From Halovulum dunhuangense (GTDB taxonomy: Bacteria > Pseudomonadota > Alphaproteobacteria > Rhodobacterales > Rhodobacteraceae), in assembly GCF_013093415.1 (NCBI RefSeq), contig NZ_JABFBC010000002.1, positions 682,001 through 746,000 on the forward strand: a stretch of 64,000 bases of DNA. The letters run 5' to 3'. The position numbers were made by a program, and so were the translations under genes. The notes beneath the pieces were generated by a model. It searched no databases and was not told where the DNA came from. It saw nothing but the letters and a program-made list of their open reading frames with translations. Positions 18,857 through 28,777 of the stretch are shown piece after piece; the stretch's first letter is position 1; every line of letters starts with the position of its first letter.

Positions 18857-19432
18857 ATGTTCTATCGAGACGAGCGACTGGCGCTCTTCATAGACGGATC
18901 GAACCTGTATGCGGCCGCAAAGGCGCTGGGTTTCGATATCGACTACAAGCTGCTTAGGGCAGAATTCATGCGGCGCGGCAAACTGTTGCGCGCCTTTTAC
19001 TACACCGCGCTTCTCGAGACCGAGGAATATTCCCCGATCCGCCCGCTGGTCGACTGGCTGAACTACAACGGCTACACGATGGTGACCAAGCCCGCCAAGG
19101 AGTTCACGGACTCCATGGGCCGCCGCAAGGTCAAGGGCAACATGGACATCGAGCTTGCGGTGGACGCGATGGAACTTGCGCCGCGCATCGACCATATCGT
19201 GCTGTTTTCCGGCGACGGCGATTTCCGGCCGCTGGTCGAGTCCCTGCAACGCCAGGGCGTGCGTGTGTCGGTCGTCTCGACCATTCGCTCGCAGCCGCCG
19301 ATGATCGCGGACGAGCTGCGCCGCCAGTGCGACAACTTCATCGAACTGGAAGACCTGCGTGAGGTCATCGGTCGCCCCCCGCGGGAGGATCAGGGCCAGC
19401 GCAACGCGACCCGCGAGGAACAGGCCAGCTGA
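18857..19432 (+). CDS. NYN domain (LabA/DUF88) protein, putative ribonuclease
   Basis: A 191-residue NYN/PIN-like protein. The acidic active-site set is visible: Asp13 in LALFIDGSNLYAA, NMDIELAVDAM and FSGDGDFRPLVESL. The family (LabA, NicB/DUF88) binds or cuts RNA; the target is unknown. The C-terminal ~30 residues are polar. The ATG at 18857 follows CAAGGA. A longer in-frame reading through the folK promoter was rejected. It is very close to the following glycosylase gene. Confidence 0.87.
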   Translation: MFYRDERLALFIDGSNLYAAAKALGFDIDYKLLRAEFMRRGKLLRAFYYTALLETEEYSPIRPLVDWLNYNGYTMVTKPAKEFTDSMGRRKVKGNMDIELAVDAMELAPRIDHIVLFSGDGDFRPLVESLQRQGVRVSVVSTIRSQPPMIADELRRQCDNFIELEDLREVIGRPPREDQGQRNATREEQAS

Positions 19433-19436
19433 TCCT

Positions 19437-20078
19437 GTGATCCCGGCCGATCCACCAAGAAACTGCGACCTCTGCCCCAGGCTGGTGGCCTATCGGGACG
19501 AGGTCGCCTTGCGCCAGCCCGACTGGTATGGCGGCGCCGTGCCGTCCTTCGGCGATCCCCAGGCACGCCTTCTGGTGCTGGGGCTTGCCCCGGGCGTAAG
19601 CGGCGCGCACCGGACCGGGCGCCCCTTCACCGGCGACTATGCCGGCGACCTGCTCTATGAGACGCTGACCCGCCACGGCTTTGCCAATGGCGCCTTCGAC
19701 GCGCGACCCGATGACGGGCTGGCGCTGCACGATTGCATGGTGACCAACGCGGTGCGCTGCGTCCCGCCGCAGAACAAGCCGGTCGGCGCAGAGATCAACA
19801 CCTGCCGGCAGTTCCTGTTGTCGCGCATGGCAACCCTGCCCCGGCTGGCGGCTGTCGTCTGCCTTGGCCGGATCGCCCATGACAGCCTGGTGCGGGGTCT
19901 TGGCGCGCGGCTGGCCGACCATCCCTTCGGCCATGGCGCGGCACATGACGTGGCGGGCTACCGGATCTTCGACAGCTATCACTGCTCGCGCTACAACACG
20001 AACACCGGACGCCTGACACCCGCCATGTTCGACAGCGTGTTTGCCGCCGTACGCGCGCATCTCGACCGCAGCGGCTAG
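19437..20078 (+). CDS. Uracil-DNA glycosylase, family 5 (UDGb-type)
   Basis: DNA repair glycosylase (213 residues) removing uracil and related deaminated bases. The family-5 active-site loop is LGLAPGVSGAHRTGRPFTGD, and the second motif falls near FDSYHCSRYNTNTGRLT. Four cysteines fit an iron-sulfur cluster: Cys10 and Cys13 (CDLCPRL), Cys108 and Cys123. The start is uncertain: the GTG at 19437, 4 bp after the NYN stop, places the first Cys pair correctly, but no strong ribosome-binding site precedes it. It is probably co-transcribed with the NYN gene. Confidence 0.88.
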   Translation: MIPADPPRNCDLCPRLVAYRDEVALRQPDWYGGAVPSFGDPQARLLVLGLAPGVSGAHRTGRPFTGDYAGDLLYETLTRHGFANGAFDARPDDGLALHDCMVTNAVRCVPPQNKPVGAEINTCRQFLLSRMATLPRLAAVVCLGRIAHDSLVRGLGARLADHPFGHGAAHDVAGYRIFDSYHCSRYNTNTGRLTPAMFDSVFAAVRAHLDRSG

Positions 20079-20157
20079 GATCCGCGCCCGGCACGTCTTG
20101 CCGCCCGCCCTGATCGTCCATTAGACATGACGTGAAACCGACCCGGAAGGCATCCTG

Positions 20158-21108
20158 ATGGCCGCACCCCTGACCCTTTACCTTGCCGCGCCGCGCGGCT
20201 TCTGCGCGGGCGTGGACCGGGCGATCCAGATCGTCGAGATGGCGCTCGAGAAATGGGGCGCGCCGGTCTATGTGCGGCACGAGATCGTGCACAACCGCTA
20301 TGTCGTGGACGGGCTGCGCGCCAAGGGCGCCGTCTTTGTCGAGGAACTCGACGAATGCCCGCCCGACCGCCCGGTGATCTTTTCCGCCCACGGCGTGCCC
20401 AAGGCCGTCCCGGCCGAGGCGCAGCGCCGCAACATGCTGCATGTGGATGCGACCTGCCCGCTGGTGACCAAGGTCCATATCGAGGCCGCCCGGCACCATG
20501 AGCAAGGCCGCCAGATGGTGATGATCGGCCATGCCGGCCACCCCGAGACGCTGGGCACCATGGGCCAGCTGCCCGAGGGCGAGGTGCTGCTGGTCGAAAC
20601 CGTCCAGGACGTCGCCCGGATCGAGGTGCGCGACCCCGGGAAGCTGGCCTTCATCACCCAGACCACCCTGTCGGTGGACGACACCGCCGAGATCGTGGCC
20701 GCCCTCCGCGCGCGCTTTCCTGCCATCATCGGACCGCACAAGGAAGACATCTGCTACGCCACCACCAACCGCCAGGAGGCGGTCAAGGCGATGTCCCCCA
20801 GGATCGACGCGCTGCTGGTGATCGGCGCCCCGAACTCGTCCAACTCGAAGCGGCTGGTCGAGGTGGGCGCGCGCGCCGGCTGCGCTTATGCGCAACTTAT
20901 CCAGCGCGCCGCCGACATCGACTGGCGCGCCATCGACGGGGCCCGCGCCGTGGGCATCACCGCCGGTGCCTCGGCCCCCGAAGAACTGGTGCGCGAGGTG
21001 ACGGACGCCTTTGCCGCGCGCTACGACGTGACGCTGGAACAGGTCGAGACGGCGCAGGAAAACGTCGAATTCAAGGTGCCCCGCATCCTGCGCGAGGCGA
21101 CTGCATGA
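20158..21108 (+). CDS. ispH: 4-hydroxy-3-methylbut-2-enyl diphosphate reductase
   Basis: Last enzyme of the MEP isoprenoid pathway (316 residues), a [4Fe-4S] protein making IPP and DMAPP. The cluster cysteines are Cys16 ([12 protein letters not shown]), Cys100 ([12 protein letters not shown]) and Cys199 ([11 protein letters not shown]). The catalytic Glu is about residue 130 in [10 protein letters not shown]. It heads a tight operon with DUF3429, a methyltransferase and rnhA; the next gene overlaps by ATGA. Confidence 0.97.
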   Translation: MAAPLTLYLAAPRGFCAGVDRAIQIVEMALEKWGAPVYVRHEIVHNRYVVDGLRAKGAVFVEELDECPPDRPVIFSAHGVPKAVPAEAQRRNMLHVDATCPLVTKVHIEAARHHEQGRQMVMIGHAGHPETLGTMGQLPEGEVLLVETVQDVARIEVRDPGKLAFITQTTLSVDDTAEIVAALRARFPAIIGPHKEDICYATTNRQEAVKAMSPRIDALLVIGAPNSSNSKRLVEVGARAGCAYAQLIQRAADIDWRAIDGARAVGITAGASAPEELVREVTDAFAARYDVTLEQVETAQENVEFKVPRILREATA

Positions 21109-21533
21109 AGGCGGTCCCGGCAGCCGCGCTCTGGCTTGGGCTGGCGGGGCTGCTGCCCTTCGCCGGCGGCGCGCTTGCGGCACTGGGACTTCTGGGCGAT
21201 CTGGCCGGGCCGGATTTCGGGTTGCGCGTGCTTTCTGCCTATGGCGCGGCAATCCTTGCCTTCATGGGCGGCTGCCTGTGGGGGTTCGCGGCAAAGGCGG
21301 GCCGTGCCGAGTGGAAATGGCTCGCCTTCAGCGTGGTGCCGGGGCTCTGGGCGTTCTCGGCCGCCTTCTCGCCCGCACCGCTTCTGTCGCTGATGCTGGG
21401 CTATGTCGTCCTCTTGGCGCTCGACACCATGTTCCGGCTGGAACGCATCGCGCCCGACTGGTGGATGGGCCTGCGGCTGCCACTGACGGCGGGCGTGCTG
21501 ATCTGCCTTGGCGCGGGGGCAATGGCGGGGTGA
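21105..21533 (+). CDS. DUF3429 membrane protein
   Basis: Integral membrane protein of 142 residues with four or five hydrophobic segments: [52 protein letters not shown], and [15 protein letters not shown]. The FMGG(C/I)xWG core is the DUF3429 hallmark. The function is unknown. It overlaps ispH by 4 bp and the downstream methyltransferase by GTGA, so all are translated together. Confidence 0.87.
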   Translation: MKAVPAAALWLGLAGLLPFAGGALAALGLLGDLAGPDFGLRVLSAYGAAILAFMGGCLWGFAAKAGRAEWKWLAFSVVPGLWAFSAAFSPAPLLSLMLGYVVLLALDTMFRLERIAPDWWMGLRLPLTAGVLICLGAGAMAG

Positions 21534-22135
21534 GCGGGGATCCGCAGACGCTTGCCTTTTATGACGACCGCGCCGCCGACTATGCCGAATTCGCCGATGC
21601 CCGGGCCGAAACGCTTCATCCACAGCTTCAGGCGTTCCTTGCACGCATGCCCCTTGGCGCGCGGATCCTTGATCTGGGCTGCGGCACCGGCTGGGCTGCG
21701 GCCGCGATGCAGGCGCAGGGGCACCGCGCCGACGCCTGGGACGCAAGCCACGGCATGGCGGAAGAAGCAAAGGCCCGCCACGGGATCGAGGTGCGGGTCG
21801 CACCCTTCCACACGCTGTCCGCGCGAAACCGCTATGACGGCATCTGGTGCCACTTCGCGCTTCAGCACGCGCCGCGCGAGACGCGGGCGCCGATCTTCGA
21901 GAGGCTGGGCAACGCGCTCAGGCCGGGTGGACTTCTCTATCTGGGCGTGCAGAAAGGGCCGCGCGACTGGCGCGACGACATGGGGCGGCTCTACTGCCCC
22001 TTCCGGGAGGACGAGATGACGGATCTGCTGACGGCAGCAGGGTTTTCGGACCTCGAATACGAGGCCGGGACGGGGCGCAATTTCGACGGCACGCCGACGC
22101 TGAACCTCTATGTCCGGGCGCGCAGGAATGGTTGA
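21530..22135 (+). CDS. Class I SAM-dependent methyltransferase
   Basis: A 201-residue methyltransferase. The SAM motif I is [17 protein letters not shown]; motif II acidic residue falls in [10 protein letters not shown]; a later motif is [14 protein letters not shown]. The N-terminal [14 protein letters not shown] resembles small-molecule and ubiquinone-type methyltransferases; the substrate is unknown. The GTG at 21530 overlaps the DUF3429 stop. The 3' end overlaps rnhA by 8 bp. Confidence 0.87.
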   Translation: MSGDPQTLAFYDDRAADYAEFADARAETLHPQLQAFLARMPLGARILDLGCGTGWAAAAMQAQGHRADAWDASHGMAEEAKARHGIEVRVAPFHTLSARNRYDGIWCHFALQHAPRETRAPIFERLGNALRPGGLLYLGVQKGPRDWRDDMGRLYCPFREDEMTDLLTAAGFSDLEYEAGTGRNFDGTPTLNLYVRARRNG

Positions 22136-22580
22136 GATCGTGGCCTATACCGACGGCGCCTGCTCGGGCAATCCGGGCCCGGGCGGCTGGGGTGTCCTCT
22201 TGCAGGCCCGGCGCGACGGCGCGCTCGTGCGCGAGCGTGAGCTGTCGGGCGGCGAAAGCACGACCACGAACAACCGCATGGAACTGACCGCCGCACTCGA
22301 GGCGCTGCGCGCGCTGGAACGGGGCGCGTCCATCACCATCGTGACCGACTCGACCTATCTGCGCGACGGCATCACCAGGTGGATCCACGGCTGGAAACGC
22401 AACGGCTGGAAGACGGCCGCGAAGAAGCCGGTGAAGAACGACGATCTGTGGCAGGCGCTGGAAGCAGAGGTCGCGCGCCACCAGGTCACCTGGGACTGGG
22501 TGAAGGGCCACGCCGGCCATGACGAGAACGAGCGGGCCGACGCGCTGGCCCGTGCAGGAATGGCCCCTTTCAAGCGTTGA
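22128..22580 (+). CDS. rnhA: Ribonuclease HI
   Basis: RNase H of 150 residues that degrades RNA in RNA-DNA hybrids. The catalytic residues are Asp9 ([16 protein letters not shown]), Glu52 ([12 protein letters not shown]) and Asp74 ([11 protein letters not shown]), with the last Asp in [11 protein letters not shown]. The basic handle [15 protein letters not shown] is present. The ATG at 22128 follows CAGGA; a longer in-frame start was rejected. It ends 7 bp from the convergent DUF3253 gene. Confidence 0.96.
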   Translation: MVEIVAYTDGACSGNPGPGGWGVLLQARRDGALVRERELSGGESTTTNNRMELTAALEALRALERGASITIVTDSTYLRDGITRWIHGWKRNGWKTAAKKPVKNDDLWQALEAEVARHQVTWDWVKGHAGHDENERADALARAGMAPFKR

Positions 22581-22587
22581 ACCGCGT

Positions 22588-22842
22588 TCAGCCCCGACGC
22601 CGCAGTTGCAGGCGGATCGGACCGCCCGGCGCATTCGCCTGCACGACCTGACCGCGGCGCGTGGCCTCCAGCACACCTTCGGCCTGCATCTCGGCGGCAA
22701 CGCCGCGAACCTTTGGCATCAGGTCGCGCCAGAACTCCGAGTCGAGCCTGCGCGCCGCCTCCGAGGGGCAGAAACTGCTCTCTGCCCCCCGTTCCAGCGC
22801 AAGTGCTATCAGCACCGCGCGTATGTCATCGACCGCAGGCAT
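22588..22842 (-). CDS. DUF3253 family protein
   Basis: An 84-residue soluble protein predicted to be a small winged helix. SFCPSEAARRL, WRDLMPKVRGVAAEM and RRGQVV are the DUF3253 hallmarks. The function is unknown. Its ATG lies one base after the ileS stop (TGA-G-ATG), which argues for coupling and rules out the longer reading inside ileS. Confidence 0.85.
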   Translation of the reverse strand: MPAVDDIRAVLIALALERGAESSFCPSEAARRLDSEFWRDLMPKVRGVAAEMQAEGVLEATRRGQVVQANAPGGPIRLQLRRRG

Positions 22843-22843
22843 C

Positions 22844-25810
22844 TCACCCCAGGGCGGCGTCGCACCGCCCGCAGACGCCAGGATGGGCATGGGTGCCGAC
22901 ATCGGGCAGGATCTTCCAGCAGCGCTGGCATTTCTGGCCATCCGCCTTTTCGAAGACCACGCCGATCGCCGGATCCTCCAGCCGGAAGGCGTCCGCCTGC
23001 GGCTCTGCTTCGATCACGGTCAGGGCCGAGGTGATGCAGAGATCGGCCATGTCCACAGAGCGCACCGCCGCCGCCGTCTCGGGGTCGGCGATCTGGAGAA
23101 GCGGCGCCGCCTCCAGGCTTGCGCCGATCACCTTGTCCTGCCGCTTCAGTTCCAGCGCGCCCGTCACCACGCGGCGCGCGGCGCGGATGCGCTTCCACTT
23201 CGCGGCCAGCGGCTCGTCGCGCCAGTCGGTGGGCGTTTCCGGGAAATCCACCAGGTGGACCGAACTTTCCTCGCCCGGGAAGCGGTCGAGCCAGACATCT
23301 TCCATGGTGAAGACCAGGATCGGCGCAAGCCAGGTGGTCAGCCGGTGGAACAGCAGATCCAGCACCGTGCGCGACGCGCGCCGGCGCAGGCTGTCAGCCG
23401 CGTCGCAATAGAGCGCATCCTTGCGGATGTCGAAATAGAAGGCGGACAGATCCACGGTCGCGAACTGGAACAGCGCCTGGAACACGCCCTGGAAGTCGTA
23501 TTTCGCATAGCCCTCGCGCACGAGAACGTCGAGTTCCGCCAGCCGGTGCAGCACCCAGCGCTCCAGTTCCGGCATCTCGGAGGGCGTGACGCGCTCGCCC
23601 TCGTCCCAGTCGGCAAGGCTGCCCAGAAGGAACCGCATGGTGTTGCGCAGACGGCGGTAGCTGTCGGCGGTGCCCTTCAGGATCTCGGGCCCGATGCGCA
23701 GGTCGGCGGTATAGTCCGACTGCGCCACCCACAGCCGCAGGATATCCGCGCCGTATTGCCGGATGACCTCTTCGGGCGCGACGGTATTGCCGAGCGACTT
23801 GGACATCTTCATGCCCTTCTCGTCCAGCGTGAAGCCATGCGTCAGCACGCCCTTGTAGGGCGCGCGGCCCTTGGTGCCGCAGGCCTGAAGCATCGAGGAA
23901 TGGAACCAGCCGCGGTGCTGGTCGGTGCCCTCCAGGTACAGGTCCGCGATCCCGTCCGTGGCGCCGTCGGCACGGTCGCGCAGCACGAAGGCATGGGTCG
24001 AGCCGCTGTCGAACCACACGTCGAGGATGTCGAACACCTGCTCCCATTCCGCCGGGTCGTGATCTGCGCCCAGAAAGCGCTCCTTCGCGCCCTTCTCGTA
24101 CCAGGCATCCGCCCCCTCGACACGGAACGCCTCGGCGATGCGGGCATTCACCTTCGGATCGCGCAGCAGGAAATCCGCATCGTCGGGCTTCGCGCCCTTC
24201 CTGACGAAACAGGTCAGCGGCACGCCCCAGGCGCGCTGGCGCGACAGCACCCAGTCGGGCCGCGCCTCGATCATCGAGTGAAGCCGGTTCCGGCCCGTCT
24301 GCGGGGTCCATTTCACCAGCCGGTCGATCGAGGCGAGCGCCCGCTCGCGGATCGTCTTGCCATAGCTGTCCATGCCATCGTCGAGCGGCTTGTCGATGGC
24401 GGCGAACCACTGCGGCGTATTGCGGAAGATGAGCGGCGCCTTGGACCGCCAGCTGTGCGGATAGCTGTGCTTCAGCCGTCCGCGCGCGATCAGGCTGCCG
24501 GCTTCCACCAGCTTGTCGATCACCCGCTTGTTGGCGTCCTTTTCCTTGCCCTTGTGGTCAAAGATCAGCGCACCGCCGAAGAAGGGCAGATCGGCGCGAT
24601 AGGATCCGTCCTCGAGCACGTTGTAGGTCATCGGCAGGCCGAATTTCTGGCCGATCACATAGTCGTCCGCGCCGTGGCTGGGCGCGGTATGCACGAAGCC
24701 GGTGCCGGTGTCGTCGGTCACATGGTCGCCCGGCAGCATCGGCACGTCGAAATCCCATTCGCCATTCGCGCCCTCGAGCCCGCGGAACGGATGCGCGCAA
24801 GTGATCCGTTCCAGCTCGTCGGCCGACACCTCGCGCACGCGCTCGAACTTCGCCACCCGCGCCTGCGCCATCACCTCTTCGGCCAGCCTGTCGGCCAGCA
24901 GGAAGGTGTCATCGACCTTCGCCCAGTTGTCGTCCGCCGCCTCGGTCACCCGGTAGAGCCCGTAGCTGAGCGCCGGGTTGAAGCAGACCGCACGGTTCTG
25001 CGGGATGGTCCAGGGCGTCGTGGTCCAGATCACCACCTGCGCCGCCTCGAGCTGTTCCACCAGCAGGTCGGACCCGAAGCCCACGAAATCGTCGGCCTCC
25101 TCGATCGGGCTTGGCCCGTGCAGCGCCTTCACCACCGGGAACTTCACCCAGATGGTGTGGCTCTGATGCTCGTGATACTCGACCTCGGCCTCGGCCAGCG
25201 CGGTCTTTTCTACCACCGACCACATGACGGGCTTCGACCCCTGGTAGAGACTGCCGTTCATCACGAACTTCATGAATTCCTCGGCGATCACCGCCTCGGC
25301 CTCGAAGTCCATGGTCAGGTAGGGATCGTCCCAGTTGCCGGTGACGCCGAGACGCTTGAATTCCTCGCGCTGCACGTCGATCCAGCCTTCGGCGAACTTG
25401 CGGCATTCCTGGCGCAGCTCGACCACCGGGACGTCGTCCTTGTTCTTCCCCTTGGCGCGGTACTGCTCCTCGATCTTCCACTCGATGGGCAGGCCGTGGC
25501 AGTCCCAGCCGGGAACGTAGCGGCTGTCGCGGCCCATCATCTGCTGCGAGCGGACGACGAAATCCTTCAGCACCTTGTTCAGCGCGTGGCCGATATGCAG
25601 GTGGCCGTTGGCGTAGGGGGGGCCGTCATGCAGGACGAAGCTTTCGCGCCCCGCGGACTTGTCCCGCAGCCGGTGATAGACGCCGATCCGTTCCCACCGG
25701 GCCAGCCATTCCGGCTCGCGGGTGGGCAGACCCGCGCGCATCGGGAACTGGGTCCGGGGCAGGTTCAGCGTGTCTTTGTAGTCGGGATGTTCGGGGGTAT
25801 CGGCGCACAT
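22844..25810 (-). CDS. ileS: Isoleucyl-tRNA synthetase
   Basis: Class I synthetase of 988 residues charging tRNA-Ile. The HIGH motif is in YANGHLHIGHALNKVL, the KMSKS motif in GMKMSKSLGN, the editing domain lies between them (DDTGTGFVHTAPSHGADD) and the C terminus holds a Cys4 zinc site (CQRC and CGRC). Length and layout match the bacterial type I enzyme. The start ATG at 25808-25810 has only a weak ribosome-binding site. The 187-bp upstream gap to DUF2339 shows nothing else. Confidence 0.97.
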   Translation of the reverse strand: MCADTPEHPDYKDTLNLPRTQFPMRAGLPTREPEWLARWERIGVYHRLRDKSAGRESFVLHDGPPYANGHLHIGHALNKVLKDFVVRSQQMMGRDSRYVPGWDCHGLPIEWKIEEQYRAKGKNKDDVPVVELRQECRKFAEGWIDVQREEFKRLGVTGNWDDPYLTMDFEAEAVIAEEFMKFVMNGSLYQGSKPVMWSVVEKTALAEAEVEYHEHQSHTIWVKFPVVKALHGPSPIEEADDFVGFGSDLLVEQLEAAQVVIWTTTPWTIPQNRAVCFNPALSYGLYRVTEAADDNWAKVDDTFLLADRLAEEVMAQARVAKFERVREVSADELERITCAHPFRGLEGANGEWDFDVPMLPGDHVTDDTGTGFVHTAPSHGADDYVIGQKFGLPMTYNVLEDGSYRADLPFFGGALIFDHKGKEKDANKRVIDKLVEAGSLIARGRLKHSYPHSWRSKAPLIFRNTPQWFAAIDKPLDDGMDSYGKTIRERALASIDRLVKWTPQTGRNRLHSMIEARPDWVLSRQRAWGVPLTCFVRKGAKPDDADFLLRDPKVNARIAEAFRVEGADAWYEKGAKERFLGADHDPAEWEQVFDILDVWFDSGSTHAFVLRDRADGATDGIADLYLEGTDQHRGWFHSSMLQACGTKGRAPYKGVLTHGFTLDEKGMKMSKSLGNTVAPEEVIRQYGADILRLWVAQSDYTADLRIGPEILKGTADSYRRLRNTMRFLLGSLADWDEGERVTPSEMPELERWVLHRLAELDVLVREGYAKYDFQGVFQALFQFATVDLSAFYFDIRKDALYCDAADSLRRRASRTVLDLLFHRLTTWLAPILVFTMEDVWLDRFPGEESSVHLVDFPETPTDWRDEPLAAKWKRIRAARRVVTGALELKRQDKVIGASLEAAPLLQIADPETAAAVRSVDMADLCITSALTVIEAEPQADAFRLEDPAIGVVFEKADGQKCQRCWKILPDVGTHAHPGVCGRCDAALG

Positions 25811-25997
25811 GGCTGGTGATTTCCGTCAATTCGGATCTGCGTTCGGATGAGGTGCGGCGCGGAGCGGTTCCATGCGCCTTGTCCCGGCGACTCAGAGACT
25901 GAGCGCCGGGCCGGTAATTCGGGCGATGATCCGAACAGGGGCCAACATGCCCGGCCTTATAGGCAAGGCGGGGTGCTGCGTCCAGACCGCGCACGGC

Positions 25998-28709
25998 TCA
26001 GTCCGCGCCGGGGCGGTCCTGCACGCCCTCGGCCAGGGCGCGCGTCATCCAGCGGTTGACCAGCGCAAGACCCGCCAGCGACAGGCCAAGCCCCAGGAAG
26101 GCCGCGACGCGGATCAGCCCCGACAGGCCGCTCATGTCGATCAGGAACACCTTGGCGATGGTGACCGCCGCCGCCAGCACCCCAAGCCTGCGCAGGCTGG
26201 GCGACCGCCTGATCCAGGCCGCCAGCATCAGCCCGGCCGCCGTCAGCATCAGCGCCAGCGTATAGCTGTAAAGCTCCGGATCGGTGACGCCCGGCACCGA
26301 AAGGTTCCGTCCGCGCCAGATATGCCGGATCTCGAAGGCGACATTCACGGCCAGCAGGAAGACGCCTGCCGCGCGCAGCGTGCCGACGGCCATGGGGTGC
26401 CCGAGCCGCGCGATATGCGGCGCCGCCAGCAAAAGCGCGCCCGGCAGGCCATAGGCGACCAGAAGGGTGTTCAGGATCCACGGGCCAAGCACCACCGTCG
26501 TCAGATAGCCGCCCAGCGGGCTTGCGAGGGTCAGGCAGAGGGCCATCGCAGTGACGAAGCAAACCGCGGCAAGCCCCGCCAGCGTCAGCGGCAGTAGGCG
26601 CATCCGCCCGGCCTCGGGCGCGATCCGCACGAGAGCAAGGGCGATGGAAAGCCAGACGCTGCCAATCAGCGAGATCTGCCAATAGGCCCCTTCGTAGGCG
26701 CCGGAAAGCGACTGGAACCAGCGGAACAGCATGGCCGAGGCCAGCACCCCGCAGGTCACCACGAAGGCGCTTTCGACCAGCGCCACCTGCCGGTCGCGCG
26801 CCCGCTGCCGCAGCGCCTGCCGTGCCGCGGCCAGCGCCGCCAGCACCGCGGCGTGCGACAGGACGACCATGATCAGACCACCGTCCACCGCCCAGTCGAT
26901 CCCCGGCACGAAGATCAGCCGCCACAACAGCACCGGCACCGCGACCGCCGTGAAGACGCCCATCTCGCGCAGATCGAACCGCGCATCCATCAGGGCCGCC
27001 GCCAGCAGCATGGCGGCCAGCGCCACGGTCAGCGCCGCGAAGCTGAACCAAAGGATCAGCGCGAGGGAAATCAGCGTCAGCGCCATGACCAGATGCGCCG
27101 AAAGCCGCAGCGACCGGTCCGCCGCGACCCGCTTGTGCGCGCCTGCAAGCAGGGTCATCAACGCGGCCACAGCGATCACATGCAGCGCCCAGGACCATTG
27201 CCCGAGAACCCCGCGCGGCGCCCAGAACAGTTCCAGCGCGATCACCGTCAGCGGCGCGACCGCCGCCGAAAGGATGCTCCACCAGGTCGCGCGCGCCATG
27301 CCGGGCCGCAGCGCCCGCCAGCCGGCCAGCGCCGAGGCCAGCGCCGCGCCAAGCACGATCGCGGTGACGGTGAAGGGCGGCGGCGTGTCGGGTTCGAACT
27401 CGGGCGCCCGCCAGCCGTCGAACAGGGCAAAGCCCGGCACCCCCAGCGCCGCGCCCCCGATCACGATGGCCAGCGCAGCCAGCGCCGGCACCACCGCCAG
27501 ATCATCCAGCGCCGGCGCGTCGCGCAGCCACAACACAAAGGCCGCGAACAGCAGAAGCAGGACAGCCAGCGCCGCACCGAAACTCAGCGCATCGTCCTGC
27601 ATCACGTTCCAGGCGATCGCAGCGGCGGCCAGCGTGGTGCCGGCGACCAGCCGGGTCGGAAACTCCGGCCAGGCCTGCGGCCCGGGAAGCCCGGCGCGCA
27701 GCAAGGCGCCAAAGGCCATCGGCCCGGCATGGCGGGGGACCAGGCTCCAGACCGGGATCGCGGCGCTTGCCGCCACCGAGACCAGCGAGAAGGCAAGGAA
27801 CCAGACCCCGCCCCCCTGGCCCAGGTAGAGCAGCGCCGCCGCTCCATGCCCCAGAAGCAGCGCAAGGGTCGAGATCCAGGCCGCGCGCCGGGCGGCGTCG
27901 ATCGCCAGCCCAAGCGCGGCAACACCCCAGAAATAGGCGTAGAGCCAGTAGGGGCTTTCCGCGTCGCCCCCCACGAGAAACGGCGCGGCAACCCCGCCCA
28001 GAAGCCCGATCGAGGCGAGAAACGGGCCATGCAGCCAGCCCAGAAGCACCCCGCCCGCGGCCGTCAGCGCAAGCGCCGCGAAGGCAAGCTCGGGTCCGAT
28101 CAGGCCGTAAAGCTGCCGCGCCGCAAGGATGCCCGCGAAGATCGACACGAGCCCCGCGCCCCCGAAGGCAGAGGCGATGGTCTCGCGGATCTGCGCATCT
28201 GCGCTGGCAAGCGTGCGGCGCACCCCTTCGCCCGCGCCGATCAGGACCAGACCCAGGACCACCGCCCCCAGCACCCGCATCGGCGGGGTCAGGATGCCGC
28301 TCTCTATGCCGTACTGGACAAGGAATACCCCGGCCAGGCCCAGCGACACCGCGGCCACGACAAGAAACCAGTTGTCGCGCAACCAGTGGCCCAGCTGCGT
28401 CAGGCGTTCGGGGCGAAACACGATCACGGGCGGAACGCTGTCCGCCGGGGCCGGCGGCGCGGATGCGGGTTCCGCGATTGCATCCCTGGCCGGGCGCGGG
28501 GGCTCCTCCGTCGCGGGCGGGGCCGGCTCGGATGCGGGCGCTTCGCTCCTTTCGACGGATGGCGCTGGCGCGCCGGCCGCCGCATCCGGGCCACGCTCCA
28601 GAAGCGCGACGCGGCGTGACAGGCGACGGTGATCGACGATCAGCCAGATCACCGCTGCCGGCAGCCCCAGCAGGAGCACGACGCCGAGAAGCCCGAAAAT
28701 GAAACCCAT
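25998..28709 (-). CDS. DUF2339 polytopic membrane protein
   Basis: Very large inner-membrane protein of 903 residues. One N-terminal helix (GLLGVVLLLGLPAAVIWLIV) is followed by an Arg-rich stretch, then a Pro/Ala/Glu-rich linker (about residues 45-100), then about 25 closely packed hydrophobic segments to the C terminus. The WLRDNWFLVVAAVSLGLAG and GE-GVRRT region marks DUF2339. The function is unknown; it resembles a transporter or channel in outline only. The gene stands alone between ileS and the YcjF-type gene. Confidence 0.87.
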   Translation of the reverse strand: MGFIFGLLGVVLLLGLPAAVIWLIVDHRRLSRRVALLERGPDAAAGAPAPSVERSEAPASEPAPPATEEPPRPARDAIAEPASAPPAPADSVPPVIVFRPERLTQLGHWLRDNWFLVVAAVSLGLAGVFLVQYGIESGILTPPMRVLGAVVLGLVLIGAGEGVRRTLASADAQIRETIASAFGGAGLVSIFAGILAARQLYGLIGPELAFAALALTAAGGVLLGWLHGPFLASIGLLGGVAAPFLVGGDAESPYWLYAYFWGVAALGLAIDAARRAAWISTLALLLGHGAAALLYLGQGGGVWFLAFSLVSVAASAAIPVWSLVPRHAGPMAFGALLRAGLPGPQAWPEFPTRLVAGTTLAAAAIAWNVMQDDALSFGAALAVLLLLFAAFVLWLRDAPALDDLAVVPALAALAIVIGGAALGVPGFALFDGWRAPEFEPDTPPPFTVTAIVLGAALASALAGWRALRPGMARATWWSILSAAVAPLTVIALELFWAPRGVLGQWSWALHVIAVAALMTLLAGAHKRVAADRSLRLSAHLVMALTLISLALILWFSFAALTVALAAMLLAAALMDARFDLREMGVFTAVAVPVLLWRLIFVPGIDWAVDGGLIMVVLSHAAVLAALAAARQALRQRARDRQVALVESAFVVTCGVLASAMLFRWFQSLSGAYEGAYWQISLIGSVWLSIALALVRIAPEAGRMRLLPLTLAGLAAVCFVTAMALCLTLASPLGGYLTTVVLGPWILNTLLVAYGLPGALLLAAPHIARLGHPMAVGTLRAAGVFLLAVNVAFEIRHIWRGRNLSVPGVTDPELYSYTLALMLTAAGLMLAAWIRRSPSLRRLGVLAAAVTIAKVFLIDMSGLSGLIRVAAFLGLGLSLAGLALVNRWMTRALAEGVQDRPGAD

Positions 28710-28777
28710 GCGCCGTCCCCGCCGGTTATGTTGCGGCGATCCTGTGCCGGCTTGCCGGGCGCGTCAACGGCCCTGGA

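Noticed and set aside
22661-25819. 1052-codon plus-strand frame opposite ileS
   Set aside because: Mirror of a full-length ileS with both HIGH and KMSKS motifs; no signature of its own.
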